Part shown: piece by piece, positions 22,791-31,166 of the stretch
Position numbering within the stretch: position 1 is the stretch's first letter
Layout of the letters: each line of letters begins with the position of its first letter
Source of the DNA: an uncultured Clostridia bacterium
GTDB taxonomy: Bacteria; Bacillota; Clostridia; Oscillospirales; Ruminococcaceae
Assembly (NCBI GenBank): GCA_944387915.1
Contig: CALXGT010000037.1
Span: 1 to 64,000, forward strand
DNA: 64,000 nt
Direction of reading: 5' to 3'
Program-made: the position numbers and the translations under genes
Notes under the pieces: model-generated
Databases searched by the model: none
Told to the model about the DNA's origin: nothing
Seen by the model: only the letters and a program-made list of their open reading frames with translations

Positions 22791-23753
22791 TCAACCGATA
22801 GACAACCGTTCCAGTTCCTTGTTGAGACGGTCAAATTCTTCGTCGCTTAAGCTCCATTCAAAGGTGGCGCAGTTTTCTTTCGCTTCTCTTACATTGGAAA
22901 GACCGCAAAGGGCGGTACCGACGAATTCCTGCTTGGCGCTCCAGTTGATGGCGACCTGAGCCACCGGCTTGTTATGAGCGGCGGCGATCTCGTCCATAAC
23001 CTTCAAAAGCTCCATGACCTTGGAGAACTTGGGCTCTTTGAAGAAATCATAGAAGGTGTTGCGGATATCCCGTTCGTTTTCGAATTTGGGGATTTCGCGG
23101 AACGCGCCGGTCAAAATGCCGGAACCGAGAGAACCGTAAGTCAGGGTGTTGATTCCCTTGTCGTAAGCCCATTTCATCAACTTTTCATCCCGGCGGTTAA
23201 CCATAGAATAAGGAGGCTGGATCACGTCCACCTGTCCCCATTCTTCCGCTTCCAGGATCTGTTCTTCGTTAAAGTTGGATAAACCGATGTACCGGATATA
23301 ACCCCGTTTTTTCAGTACGTTTAACGCCGACATCGTTTCGGCGATATCGGTAGCAGGATCCGGCCAGTGGATAAAGTAAAAGTCCACATAATCCGTCCCC
23401 AGGAGATTCAAAGAGGTCTGGATTTCACGCATAATGTTCTTATAGCTGGCATTTCGGGAATTTCCTCTGGTCACAGGGGAAGCGTAGGGAACCAAGCCGC
23501 ATTTGGTGGAAATCAAAATTTTGCTGCGGTCAAAGCCATGGATCGCTTCACCGACAATTTTTTCCGAAGCGCCGGTACCATAGCAGGGAGCGGTATCGAT
23601 GAGATTGACGCCGCCGTCTAATGCCGCCTGGATCGCTTCGATGGCGTCGTTACGGTCAACGTTCCCGTAACGGCCGGATTCGCCGATGGCCCAGGTACCT
23701 ACTGCGAGCTCCGATACGTCTACGTTTGCATTTTGAAAGTGTTTATAACGCAT
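22791..23753 (-). CDS. Aldo/keto reductase
   Basis: A 320-residue NAD(P)H-dependent (alpha/beta)8 barrel reductase. The catalytic tetrad is visible as Asp and Tyr in LIDTAPCYGTG, Lys in ILISTKCGL and His in FYFIHWPDP. It is the first gene of the five-gene sugar operon and probably reduces the sugar itself or the aldehyde released by the aldolase. The start follows CGGAGGAAAGAAT; the frame is open 31 codons further upstream but without a start signal and across the promoter. Confidence 0.92.
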   Translation of the reverse strand: MRYKHFQNANVDVSELAVGTWAIGESGRYGNVDRNDAIEAIQAALDGGVNLIDTAPCYGTGASEKIVGEAIHGFDRSKILISTKCGLVPYASPVTRGNSRNASYKNIMREIQTSLNLLGTDYVDFYFIHWPDPATDIAETMSALNVLKKRGYIRYIGLSNFNEEQILEAEEWGQVDVIQPPYSMVNRRDEKLMKWAYDKGINTLTYGSLGSGILTGAFREIPKFENERDIRNTFYDFFKEPKFSKVMELLKVMDEIAAAHNKPVAQVAINWSAKQEFVGTALCGLSNVREAKENCATFEWSLSDEEFDRLNKELERLSIG

Positions 23754-23817
23754 ATTCTTTCCTCCGTTTCTCTGTAATTGGACGGTTCGCTTCGACATAC
23801 GTCCACAGGTTACCTTC

Positions 23818-23846
23818 ATTATAACCAAACCTCCTATGTTTGTCAA
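23818..23846 (-). promoter_or_regulatory. Promoter of the sugar catabolic operon
   Basis: Reverse strand TTGACA (23841-23846), 17-base spacer, TATAAT (23818-23823): a perfect consensus. A second TTGACA with AATAAT at 17 bases lies about 65 bases further upstream. Such a strong promoter implies tight repression. Confidence 0.9.
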
Positions 23847-23973
23847 TGATGTTGAATAACAAAAATAATGACTACTTTTTAATTATTTTCACTACAAAAG
23901 ACTTTGTCAAAAACAATAATAAAAATTTATTTTAGAGAATATATACTATCTGTTTTTAAATAATAACCATTTC

Positions 23974-24002
23974 TTGACAGGAAAAAAAGATTCTTCTATA
24001 AT
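23974..24002 (+). promoter_or_regulatory. Promoter of the flavoprotein gene
   Basis: TTGACA (23974-23979), 17-base spacer, TATAAT (23997-24002), a perfect consensus. Confidence 0.92.
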
Positions 24003-24028
24003 AAAGGAAGAATGATCGGAGAGGAGAA

Positions 24029-24661
24029 ATGAAAATGAAAGTGCTGCTGTTAAACGGAAGCCCCCATAAAAACGGATGTATTGCCAGAGCCCTCTGCGAA
24101 GTGGAAGGTATTTTTCAAAAAAATGGGATTGAAACCGTGAACTTTTGGATCGGCGCCAAGCCGGTGGGAGGATGTGCCGCCTGCGGAGGCTGCCGGAAAG
24201 GGGAAGGTTGTGTTTTCGGAAAAGAGGACGGGGTCAATGCATGTCAAAAGCTTCTGGCGGAGTGCGATGGTGTAGTGATCGGTTCTCCCGTCCATTACGC
24301 TTCTTCCGCTGGCTCTTTGGGAGGCTTTTTGGATCGGCTTTTTTACAGCAACCGCACTCCCTTTGACGGAAAATTGGGAGCGGCTGTGGTAAGCTGCCGA
24401 CGGGGAGGCGCTTCTGCGGCGTTCGATCGTTTAAACAAATATTTTACTATTTCCGGGATGCCGGTGGTATCTTCCCGGTATTGGAACAGCGTCCATGGAA
24501 ATACGCCCGAAGAGGTGGAGCAAGACGCCGAGGGGCTTCAGACCATGCGGATTTTGGGCGAGAACATAAGCTGGCTTTTGCGGTGCATTGAAGCGGGAAA
24601 ACAGCAAGGTATTGTAATGACGCCGGCGGAAACCGGAAACCGCACCAATTTCATTCGGTAA
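24029..24661 (+). CDS. Flavodoxin-fold NADPH-dependent FMN reductase
   Basis: A 210-residue flavodoxin-like reductase of the FMN_red/iron-sulfur flavoprotein type. The FMN-phosphate loop is LNGSPHKNGCIARAL (residues 8-22). Four cysteines (CAACGGCRKGEGC, near 50-62) resemble the compact motif of iron-sulfur flavoproteins that bind 4Fe-4S, and SPVHYASSAG follows. The start ATG follows GGAGAGGAGAA. It is a single-gene unit between a consensus promoter and a terminator. Substrate unknown; quinones or disulfides are possible. Confidence 0.88.
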   Translation: MKMKVLLLNGSPHKNGCIARALCEVEGIFQKNGIETVNFWIGAKPVGGCAACGGCRKGEGCVFGKEDGVNACQKLLAECDGVVIGSPVHYASSAGSLGGFLDRLFYSNRTPFDGKLGAAVVSCRRGGASAAFDRLNKYFTISGMPVVSSRYWNSVHGNTPEEVEQDAEGLQTMRILGENISWLLRCIEAGKQQGIVMTPAETGNRTNFIR

Positions 24662-24678
24662 ACATTTTGAAAAAAAGG

Positions 24679-24711
24679 AAAACCATCCGCTTATAGCGGA
24701 TGGTTTTTTAT
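24679..24711 (+). terminator. Terminator behind the flavoprotein gene
   Basis: AAAACCATCCGC, TTAT loop, GCGGATGGTTTT and a T run; it can serve the convergent transporter gene as well. Confidence 0.92.
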
Positions 24712-24735
24712 GCAATAACCGGGAAAAATTTCTTT

Positions 24736-25674
24736 TTAAATGAGGGAGAAGCTTTTTAACGCGAAGATCCAAAGGAAGATGGTAAGGGTAGCGAGAATAC
24801 TGCTGAATACCACTAATTGGCCAGCCAGTTCTCCGTCGTAACCGTAAGCGGACGCCATGGTATAAGAAGTGACCGCCGTAGGGGCGGCGAACATAATGAC
24901 TAAGCAGAGAAGATCCAATCCCCGGAATCCCAGCAAGATCGCCACCGGCAAAATCAGTAGCGGAAACAGAAAGATTTTACCTCCGATCCCGAAAAGAAGG
25001 GGCCTTAGATTGGACTTTAGGGAACGAAAATGGAAGGATGCGCCGAGAAGCACCAAAGAAAGCGGGGTAGACACCCGGCTTAAGTCGGTAATGGCTTTTT
25101 CTACCGCGGTAGGAATAGGGATGTTCAATAAAAGGACGACCAGCGCCGCCAACACGCCCACAATGGCGGGATTGGTAGCGATCCCCCGAAAGAGGGACTT
25201 TACGCCTTTTTTATCCGGGGAGTAGTATTCCATGACCACGACGGCAAATACATTAAATAAAGGAACGCAGACAGCTGCCAGCAGCGCCGCCTCTCCCACG
25301 TTTCCTTCGCCGTAGATGCTGGTGGCAATGGGAATGCCAAAAATAACATAGTTTCCCCGAAAGATAGCCTGGGTTAAAACCGCTCTGGTCCCCCCGTCCA
25401 AAAAGAATCGGCGAATACCGAAAAAAGAGATGACAAACACCAATGTTTCCGCTACCACCGCGAAAAGGATCATTTTTACCGCGGAAAAAGAAGAAAGATC
25501 CGCGGTGTAAAGGTTGGAAAACAGTAAAAATCCCATAAATACCTTAAAAGCGAAAGCGTTGCATTTGGTAACAAAGGCGTCGTCTACCCATTTTCGCAGG
25601 CGCACAAAATATCCCACGCCCATAGATAAAAGCAAAGGCAATACAGCGTTTAAGCTGATTACTAGGTTTTCCAT
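24736..25674 (-). CDS. AEC family transporter
   Basis: A 312-residue auxin-efflux-carrier-type membrane protein with about ten membrane helices in two five-helix halves. Features typical of the family are the PLLLSMGVGYFVR opening, the FGIPIATSIYGEGN segment in mid-protein and the CLVIMFAAPTAVTSYTMA segment near 260. Bacterial members move malate, malonate or other organic acids; the substrate here is unknown. The start follows AAGGGATTGTT. Confidence 0.9.
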   Translation of the reverse strand: MENLVISLNAVLPLLLSMGVGYFVRLRKWVDDAFVTKCNAFAFKVFMGFLLFSNLYTADLSSFSAVKMILFAVVAETLVFVISFFGIRRFFLDGGTRAVLTQAIFRGNYVIFGIPIATSIYGEGNVGEAALLAAVCVPLFNVFAVVVMEYYSPDKKGVKSLFRGIATNPAIVGVLAALVVLLLNIPIPTAVEKAITDLSRVSTPLSLVLLGASFHFRSLKSNLRPLLFGIGGKIFLFPLLILPVAILLGFRGLDLLCLVIMFAAPTAVTSYTMASAYGYDGELAGQLVVFSSILATLTIFLWIFALKSFSLI

Positions 25675-25706
25675 AACAATCCCTTCTTTGATGTAGCCTT
25701 ATGTTC

Positions 25707-25735
25707 AGTATATATTTCAGAAAGAAAAATGTCAA
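25707..25735 (-). promoter_or_regulatory. Promoter of the AEC transporter gene
   Basis: Reverse strand TTGACA (25730-25735), 17-base spacer, TATACT (25707-25712). Confidence 0.88.
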
Positions 25736-25821
25736 TAATAAGGAATTATGCGCAAATGATATAAAAAGCAAATTATTTTTTTGTTGCGTTTTGCCGAATA
25801 AGGAGAAAAAAGAAAAAACTA

Positions 25822-25850
25822 TTGCTTTTTGGGTTTGGATTGCTTATAAT
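25822..25850 (+). promoter_or_regulatory. Promoter of the first MATE exporter gene
   Basis: TTGCTT (25822-25827), 17-base spacer, TATAAT (25845-25850). Confidence 0.75.
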
Positions 25851-25894
25851 ACGCTAAGGTTAGATCGTAAATTATATGGGAAAGGACGAAGAAC

Positions 25895-27265
25895 GTGGAT
25901 AACAGTAGAGCTACTCGGATGGGGACGGCGCCGGTTTTGCCCCTGATTATTAAAATGTCTTTGCCGGCGATTCTTTCTATGCTGGCCCAAAGCCTTTACA
26001 ACATTGTAGACAGTATTTTTATTTCCTGGGATTCCGAAGCGGGTCTGACTGCGGTTTCCTTAGCCTTCCCGGTTCAGATGCTGTGCAGTGCTGTCGGTGT
26101 GGGTACCGCGGTGGGTATCAATTCCCTGGTTTCCAGAAGGTTAGGAGAACAACGGCAGCGGGATGCGGATAACGCGGCGACGCATGGATTGATATTAGCG
26201 GCGCTCAGCAGCATTCCTTTTATTATCTTCGGCTTGTTTTTCTGCGAGATGTTCTTTTCCGCTTACTCCAGCGATCCCGCTGTGATTGCGGCAGGCAAGG
26301 ATTACCTTTCGGTAGTTACCATTTTTTGCTTCGGCGTTATGATTGAAATGGCCTGTGAGAAAACGCTCCAGGCGACGGGAAATATGATCGCGCCGATGAT
26401 TTCCAAGTTGATCGGTACGGTGACCAACATCGTATTAGATCCCATTATGATTTTCGGTCTGTTGGGTTGTCCCCGTATGGGCGCCAAAGGCGCCGCGATC
26501 GCTACGGTAGCGGGCCAGATTCTCGCGATGGCCTTTATGCTGACGGTACTGCTGAAAGGAAAGCATGCCGTCCATGTGGGGTTGAAAGGATTCCGGTTTC
26601 ATGGTCGCACCGTCAAGGATATTTACATCGTTGGATTCCCCTCTATTATTATGCAAGCCATTGGTTCGGTAATGACCATGGGTTTAAACGGTATTTTAGC
26701 CGGATTTTCCGATATGGCAGTTTCGGTTCTTGGAATTTACAACAAGCTTCAGTCCTTCGTCTTTATGCCCATTTTCGGTTTGAATCAGGGTGTTATGCCC
26801 ATTATGGGATACAATTACGGCGCTCGGAATAAAGAGCGCACCATGGCGACGCTTCGCTATGCCACAATTATTGCGGCGTTAATTATGGCGGTGGGAACGG
26901 TGTTATTCTGGACCATTCCGGATCTGCTTTTGGAGATTTTCGACGCTTCCGACGAGATGCTTCGGGTGGGCGTCCCCGCGTTTCATTCCATTAGCCTTTG
27001 CTTTATCCCGGCGGCGTTTGGCATTGCCTTCTCTACCCTGTTCCAGGCAGTGGGCAACGGGTTTAAGAGCATGATGGTTTCTTTGTTCCGCCAGTTGATC
27101 CTTTTGTTGCCGGCAGCTTACATTCTTGCTAAAGTCGGTGGCCTTGAGGCGGTATGGTACGCTTTCCCGGTAGCGGAGGCGGCGTCTCTTCTGATTTCCA
27201 TTCTGTTTTTGAAACAGGTATACAATAGTCACATCAAGACCATGGGCGCTCCTTCTAAAGCGTAA
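25895..27265 (+). CDS. MATE family efflux transporter
   Basis: A 456-residue Na+- or H+-coupled exporter with twelve expected membrane helices. The first helix region MSLPAILSMLAQSLYNIVDSIF and the second-half counterpart GFPSIIMQAIGSVMTMGLN are typical of the NorM/DinF-like branch. It begins with GTG, preceded by AAAGGACGAAGAAC. It is a single-gene unit. Substrate unknown. Confidence 0.92.
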   Translation: MDNSRATRMGTAPVLPLIIKMSLPAILSMLAQSLYNIVDSIFISWDSEAGLTAVSLAFPVQMLCSAVGVGTAVGINSLVSRRLGEQRQRDADNAATHGLILAALSSIPFIIFGLFFCEMFFSAYSSDPAVIAAGKDYLSVVTIFCFGVMIEMACEKTLQATGNMIAPMISKLIGTVTNIVLDPIMIFGLLGCPRMGAKGAAIATVAGQILAMAFMLTVLLKGKHAVHVGLKGFRFHGRTVKDIYIVGFPSIIMQAIGSVMTMGLNGILAGFSDMAVSVLGIYNKLQSFVFMPIFGLNQGVMPIMGYNYGARNKERTMATLRYATIIAALIMAVGTVLFWTIPDLLLEIFDASDEMLRVGVPAFHSISLCFIPAAFGIAFSTLFQAVGNGFKSMMVSLFRQLILLLPAAYILAKVGGLEAVWYAFPVAEAASLLISILFLKQVYNSHIKTMGAPSKA

Positions 27266-27278
27266 AATGAAAAATAGT

Positions 27279-27312
27279 CCCGGCGGCGTATTGACCCCGC
27301 CGGGGTTTTATT
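27279..27312 (+). terminator. Terminator behind the MATE gene
   Basis: CCCGGCGG, a 9-base loop, CCGCCGGG and TTTTATTTT. Confidence 0.85.
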
Positions 27313-27324
27313 TTGCGGAAAAGA

Positions 27325-27360
27325 AAAAGGCCCTCTATCTTTAAGATAGGGGACCTTTTT
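27325..27360 (-). terminator. Terminator behind the acyl-CoA synthetase gene
   Basis: An interrupted stem, AAAAGG.CCC.CTATCTT with its partner on the other side, ends in a T run on the reverse strand just behind the stop codon. Confidence 0.75.
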
Positions 27361-27361
27361 C

Positions 27362-29023
27362 TTATTTCTTATCCGCGATTTTTTTCCGAAGGGCGGTTCT
27401 CGTAATTTTACCGGAAGTGGTTTTGGGCATTTCGTCTAAGTATTCAATCACCCGGGGGTACTTATAGGGAGCCGTCATTTTCTTAACGTAATCTTGAAGC
27501 TCCTTGGTAAGCTCGGGCGTTCCTTCATATCCTTCTCTCAGTACGATCATCGCGCAGACCACCTGACCCCGGATGGGATCGTCCCGGCCGATAATGGCGG
27601 ATTCCTTGACGGAAGGATGGGTATTGAGGACGCTTTCAATCTCAAACGGCCCAATGCGGTAACCGGAGCATTTGATCATATCGTCGTTTCGTCCTACATA
27701 CCAGTAATAACCGTCTTCGTCTTCGTAAGCAATGTCGCCGGTATGGTAAACGTCATCGTAGTTGCGAAGGATGGTTCCGTCCGGCTGCATATACCCTTCC
27801 ATCAATCCTAATACGTTTTTCTGGCTCTTTAATCCCCGCATCACCACTTCGCCGGGCTGGCCCACTTCGCAGGGATTTCCCTCGTCGTCAATAATGGCCA
27901 CATCATAAAGGGGAGAAGGTTTTCCCATAGAACCGGGATGCACCTCGCACCATTCAAAGGAACAGGTGATGGGGGTGGTTTCGCTCTGGCCGAAGCCTTC
28001 GTGGATAGAATGTCCCGTCATATCCAAAAACGACTGGTTTACCGCGGGAGAAAGGGGTTCACCGGCGGTGGAGAACCATTGAATGGAAGAGATGTCTTCT
28101 CCCTTTAATCCGTCCCGGAGAAGGAAACGGTACATGGTGGGAGGAATGCAGAGGGTGGTAGGCCGGCAAAGCCGCATCGCGTCAATGAGCCCCTGGGAGG
28201 AGAAACGAGCGGGGTCGTAACCTAAAATCGCCGAACCGCAAATCCACTGTCCGTAAATGTTGCCCCAGCCGAATTTCGCCCAGCCGCTGTCCGCCTGGGT
28301 CAGATGAAGACCGTTGTTTTTTACATTTTGCATATAGCGGGCGGTGGTGATATGGCTCAAAGGATAGGTGCGGGTATGCGCCACCATTTTGGGCATTCCC
28401 GTGGTGCCCGAGGTAAAGTAAAGAATAAAGAGATCGTCGTTATTTAAGGTGGGATACTCCTCTAATGCGGGGGATTCCAAAATGCCCTTCGTAAGGGAAA
28501 GCTCCCCGGGAAGATCGTCGGTGTAGAGAATGTTTTCCAAAGAGGGGCATTTTTCCTTCAGATTTTTCACCTGGTCGATCACGAAGGGATCGTTGAGCGC
28601 TAAAACCATCTTGACGTTAGCGGCGTTGAGCCGGTAGGTGAGATCCTTTTCCCGAAGCTGAATGGACGCGGGGATCACCACCGCACCCAAACGGTGGAGC
28701 GCCACGGCACAGATCCAGTACTCCCATCTCCGGCGAAGCAGGGTCAATACCCGGTCGCCCTTTTGGATCCCCAGGGAAGCAAAATAGTAAGCAGCCTGCT
28801 TGGATAAGATGGAGATATCCCGGAAGGTAAATTCCTTTAAGGAAGAAGGCCCGCTGTCGTCCAGATAGCAAAGCGCCCGCTTTTGGGGCTCCTCTTTTGC
28901 CCAGACATCCACAATATCCCGGGGAAAATCAAAATTTTCCGGGACATGGATGGTGAAATTTTTCTTAAAATCCTCGTAGCTTTCAAAATGTTCTCTCGGA
29001 AGATACCGGCTTAACAGTTCCAA
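27362..29023 (-). CDS. AMP-forming acyl-CoA synthetase (medium/branched-chain type)
   Basis: A 553-residue adenylate-forming ligase that activates a carboxylic acid to its CoA thioester. The P-loop is YFTSGTTGMPK (about 203-213), the A5 motif is GFGQSETT, the adenine-site/hinge motif is YHTGDIAYEDEDGYYWYVGR and the catalytic lysine is in TSGKITRTALR near the C-terminus. The pattern is closest to acetyl-CoA synthetase-like/MACS enzymes. It begins with TTG after AAAGGAGCGACAAAA. The leader is a T-box riboswitch, so expression responds to an uncharged tRNA. That suggests a job in amino-acid supply, for example activating a branched-chain or aryl acid for reductive carboxylation; this is inference. 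Confidence 0.92.
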   Translation of the reverse strand: MELLSRYLPREHFESYEDFKKNFTIHVPENFDFPRDIVDVWAKEEPQKRALCYLDDSGPSSLKEFTFRDISILSKQAAYYFASLGIQKGDRVLTLLRRRWEYWICAVALHRLGAVVIPASIQLREKDLTYRLNAANVKMVLALNDPFVIDQVKNLKEKCPSLENILYTDDLPGELSLTKGILESPALEEYPTLNNDDLFILYFTSGTTGMPKMVAHTRTYPLSHITTARYMQNVKNNGLHLTQADSGWAKFGWGNIYGQWICGSAILGYDPARFSSQGLIDAMRLCRPTTLCIPPTMYRFLLRDGLKGEDISSIQWFSTAGEPLSPAVNQSFLDMTGHSIHEGFGQSETTPITCSFEWCEVHPGSMGKPSPLYDVAIIDDEGNPCEVGQPGEVVMRGLKSQKNVLGLMEGYMQPDGTILRNYDDVYHTGDIAYEDEDGYYWYVGRNDDMIKCSGYRIGPFEIESVLNTHPSVKESAIIGRDDPIRGQVVCAMIVLREGYEGTPELTKELQDYVKKMTAPYKYPRVIEYLDEMPKTTSGKITRTALRKKIADKK

Positions 29024-29065
29024 TTTTGTCGCTCCTTTTTCTATGATACCTGCTATGCAAATGCT

Positions 29066-29346
29066 TCAAAATAAAAAAGCCATTCGCCCATTGATTAGGA
29101 CGAATGGCTTCGTGTTACCACCTAACTTCACGCAAAAAATGCGCCTCAGCCGCCACAGGATACCCGATGGCGTTTCCTATTATACGGGAGGAGACCCGTC
29201 GAATCCTACTTGGAAACATTCCGTTCAGTTCGCAGCTCCAAGACTACGTTCCCCGATCCTTTCGCGAAACCTTACACCAGCCGGTTTCTCTCTGCGCCGT
29301 CCAAACCGAGTACTCCTTCTCTTCACAGCCTTTGCATATTCAGTTT
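29066..29346 (-). ncRNA. T-box riboswitch leader
   Basis: On the reverse strand the leader has Stem I with the AGTA/GAA loop-E pair (GGAGTACTCG on the 5' side, CGGGGAACGTAG on the 3' side) and TTGGAGCTGCG closing it, then a Stem III-like hairpin, the T-box TTAGGTGGTAACACG, and a terminator stem AAGCCATTCGTCC / GGGCGAATGGCTT with six T residues. The specifier region reads GAACGTAG: GTA (Val) or CGT (Arg) are the possible readings. The antiterminator bulge TGGT calls for a tRNA ending ACCA, which fits tRNA-Val and not the tRNA-Arg(ACG) of this window, whose end is GCCA. The leader fills most of the 373 bases between its promoter and the synthetase start. Confidence 0.92.
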
Positions 29347-29351
29347 CTATC

Positions 29352-29380
29352 ATCTTAGCACGATGTTTTTTCTTTGTCAA
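29352..29380 (-). promoter_or_regulatory. Promoter of the T-box/acyl-CoA synthetase transcript
   Basis: Reverse strand TTGACA (29375-29380), 17-base spacer, TAAGAT (29352-29357). Confidence 0.85.
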
Positions 29381-29428
29381 GACCTTCCCAAAAATATTTT
29401 ACCGATTCACAGGGGAAAAGGGCTTTTT

Positions 29429-30055
29429 TCAGCGCGACGGCTTTGCGTCCGAAAGCAGCGAGGAGATCCGGCTCAATAAGGCGGCCATCATATAGCAGAC
29501 CGTTTCATAATGCATATATCCCAAAATCCCCCGGTCGGCGTAGACCTGAAGGCTCGCGGGAAATTCGGCGTCGGAATTCCAAAAAGAAAAGAGAAGGACG
29601 ATCTCTTTGATGACGGGGATCTGGTAGGAAACATCTCCTTTGCCCTTGGGGACGCCGTTTAGCGCTTCACATGCGGCGCGTAGCGCTTCGCTTTTTTGGT
29701 CAAACAGCTCTTCGTACCGGGAAAACATTCCCTTTCCGGCAAAGGAATAGGCGTTTTGAACGGTAGATAACCCGGCGAGAGACACCATGTCTCCGGTTAA
29801 AGGTCCGCCCTTTCCGTAGGACAGCAGATCGTATAAGGTCATCGCCGTGTTAAAGCTCGCTTCCTCGTAATGCCCGTCGGAAGCCAGAGATTCACAAAGC
29901 CCCGTTTCCTTTTGGATCCGAAATGGGGTGGAAAGAAATTCCAGATAAATATAGGTTTCGTCCTCTCCCGAGGAAAATCTGCGGATTCGTTCGTGCTGAT
30001 AGGAAGACAAAAACAGCTTTTGCGCCGTATGCTTTGCGGTTTCGTAGTTAGACAT
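29429..30055 (-). CDS. DUF3786 domain protein
   Basis: A 208-residue soluble protein that fits the DUF3786 family of anaerobes: LYDLLSYGKGGPLTGDMVSL (about 73-92), a central Gly/Phe segment, then the hallmark VIKEIVLLFSFWNSDAEFPA and a final HYETVCYMMAALL helix. The family's biochemical role is unknown; members often sit near corrinoid or Fe-S genes, which is not the case here. The start follows AAAGGAGGCGGAAAA. No cysteine cluster is apparent. Confidence 0.75.
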   Translation of the reverse strand: MSNYETAKHTAQKLFLSSYQHERIRRFSSGEDETYIYLEFLSTPFRIQKETGLCESLASDGHYEEASFNTAMTLYDLLSYGKGGPLTGDMVSLAGLSTVQNAYSFAGKGMFSRYEELFDQKSEALRAACEALNGVPKGKGDVSYQIPVIKEIVLLFSFWNSDAEFPASLQVYADRGILGYMHYETVCYMMAALLSRISSLLSDAKPSR

Positions 30056-30118
30056 TTTTCCGCCTCCTTTTTTATATCCTACCATTTTTTTGAAAAAAAG
30101 CAAAGGCTTTTCTCTCCA

Positions 30119-30147
30119 TTGAGAAAAAAGAAAAACTGTGGTATACT
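30119..30147 (+). promoter_or_regulatory. Promoter of the DUF3237/lipoprotein genes
   Basis: TTGAGA (30119-30124), 17-base spacer, TATACT (30142-30147). Confidence 0.75.
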
Positions 30148-30192
30148 ATAGCTATCTGTTACCAAAAGCGCAATGCGGAAAGGAGCATATTT

Positions 30193-30654
30193 ATGCCGAA
30201 ATTGACCTTTATGTTTGAAGTGAATTGCAGTGTAGACGTCCCCGTAGTGGTGGGACAAGACGAAGTAAACGGCCGTCGCCAGCTGATTCCTGTTACCGGC
30301 GGAGAACTAAAAGGGGAAGGCATCCACGGCGTTTTGCTTCCCGGCGCAGTGGACAGCCAGATTATCCGACCCGATGGAAAGTGCGATCTTTCCGCCCGGT
30401 ATGCTGTCCGTTTGGATGACGGAGAGGGTATCTATATCGAGAATAACGGGATCCGGACGGTTCCGCCTGAATATGTAGAGGAAGTGAAAAACGGCGGCTT
30501 TATCGATCCTTCCCTTTATTATTTTTGTACCACGCCGAAAATCGAGACCTACTCGGAAAAATACCGGTATCTTTCCGATTTTATCTATGTTTGTTCCGCG
30601 ACCCGAACCAAGGATAGCGTGATCATTCGCTATTATCGGGTGGATCAGGAATGA
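30193..30654 (+). CDS. DUF3237 family protein
   Basis: A 153-residue protein that matches DUF3237: RRQLIPVTGGELKGEGIHG (about 28-46), VLLPGAVDSQIIRPDGKCDLSARY, a LDDGEGIYIENNG strand pair and YYFCTTPKIET near 110-120. Some family members are beta-barrel isomerases or hydratases of aromatic or sugar intermediates, but most are uncharacterised. It starts about 40 bases behind its promoter with GGAAAGGAGCATATTT upstream, and its stop overlaps the lipoprotein start (ATGA). Confidence 0.85.
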   Translation: MPKLTFMFEVNCSVDVPVVVGQDEVNGRRQLIPVTGGELKGEGIHGVLLPGAVDSQIIRPDGKCDLSARYAVRLDDGEGIYIENNGIRTVPPEYVEEVKNGGFIDPSLYYFCTTPKIETYSEKYRYLSDFIYVCSATRTKDSVIIRYYRVDQE

Positions 30655-31106
30655 GACGGCTCTTTTCTCTCCTTTTGGCGGTGCTGCTGCTTTCGGGATG
30701 TGCCGGCGACGGAAAAGCCTACGGAACGGTAACATTGACGGCGGGGGAGCGGTCGGTTTCCCCCTACGCCAATATTTATCAGGAGGAGACAGGCGACGGG
30801 ACCTTTACCGAGCTTCCCTTCCTTTCTTTTGAGGAAGTGGACCGGTCTCTTCTTCCCACGCTTACGGTATCCCCCCAGGATGAAATTACCGTAAAAACCG
30901 AAGACCGGAAAGTCGCCTTTCCTCAAAAGTACTCTCTGTATGACGAAAACGGCGATCAGCTTTACGCTTTTTACGACGAGATTTTGATTCCCGAAGAGGA
31001 AGGGACGTATTTTCTTTCCTTCATTATTCTTTGGGGCGACGAAACGGGGAATGCCGCCGGACAGTATTTTCTGATTTTGGAAGTAAAATCTTCTTCTTTT
31101 TCTTGA
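30651..31106 (+). CDS. Small lipoprotein
   Basis: A 151-residue predicted lipoprotein: positively charged start, hydrophobic stretch and lipobox LLSGC with Cys17. The mature part is acidic and beta-rich with no recognised domain; the C-terminal GTYFLSFIILWGDETG suggests an immunoglobulin-like or small barrel fold. It is translationally coupled to the DUF3237 gene through ATGA, so the two products may act together, although one is cytoplasmic and the other extracellular. Confidence 0.75.
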   Translation: MRRLFSLLLAVLLLSGCAGDGKAYGTVTLTAGERSVSPYANIYQEETGDGTFTELPFLSFEEVDRSLLPTLTVSPQDEITVKTEDRKVAFPQKYSLYDENGDQLYAFYDEILIPEEEGTYFLSFIILWGDETGNAAGQYFLILEVKSSSFS

Positions 31107-31131
31107 CTTTTTTGCCCTTCCCTGATAGAAT
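31103..31131 (+). promoter_or_regulatory. Promoter of the DMT transporter gene
   Basis: TTGACT (31103-31108, overlapping the lipoprotein stop codon), 17-base spacer, TAGAAT (31126-31131). Confidence 0.78.
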
Positions 31132-31166
31132 AGCAAAGGAATTTTTTTCTAAAAGGAAGAGACAGC

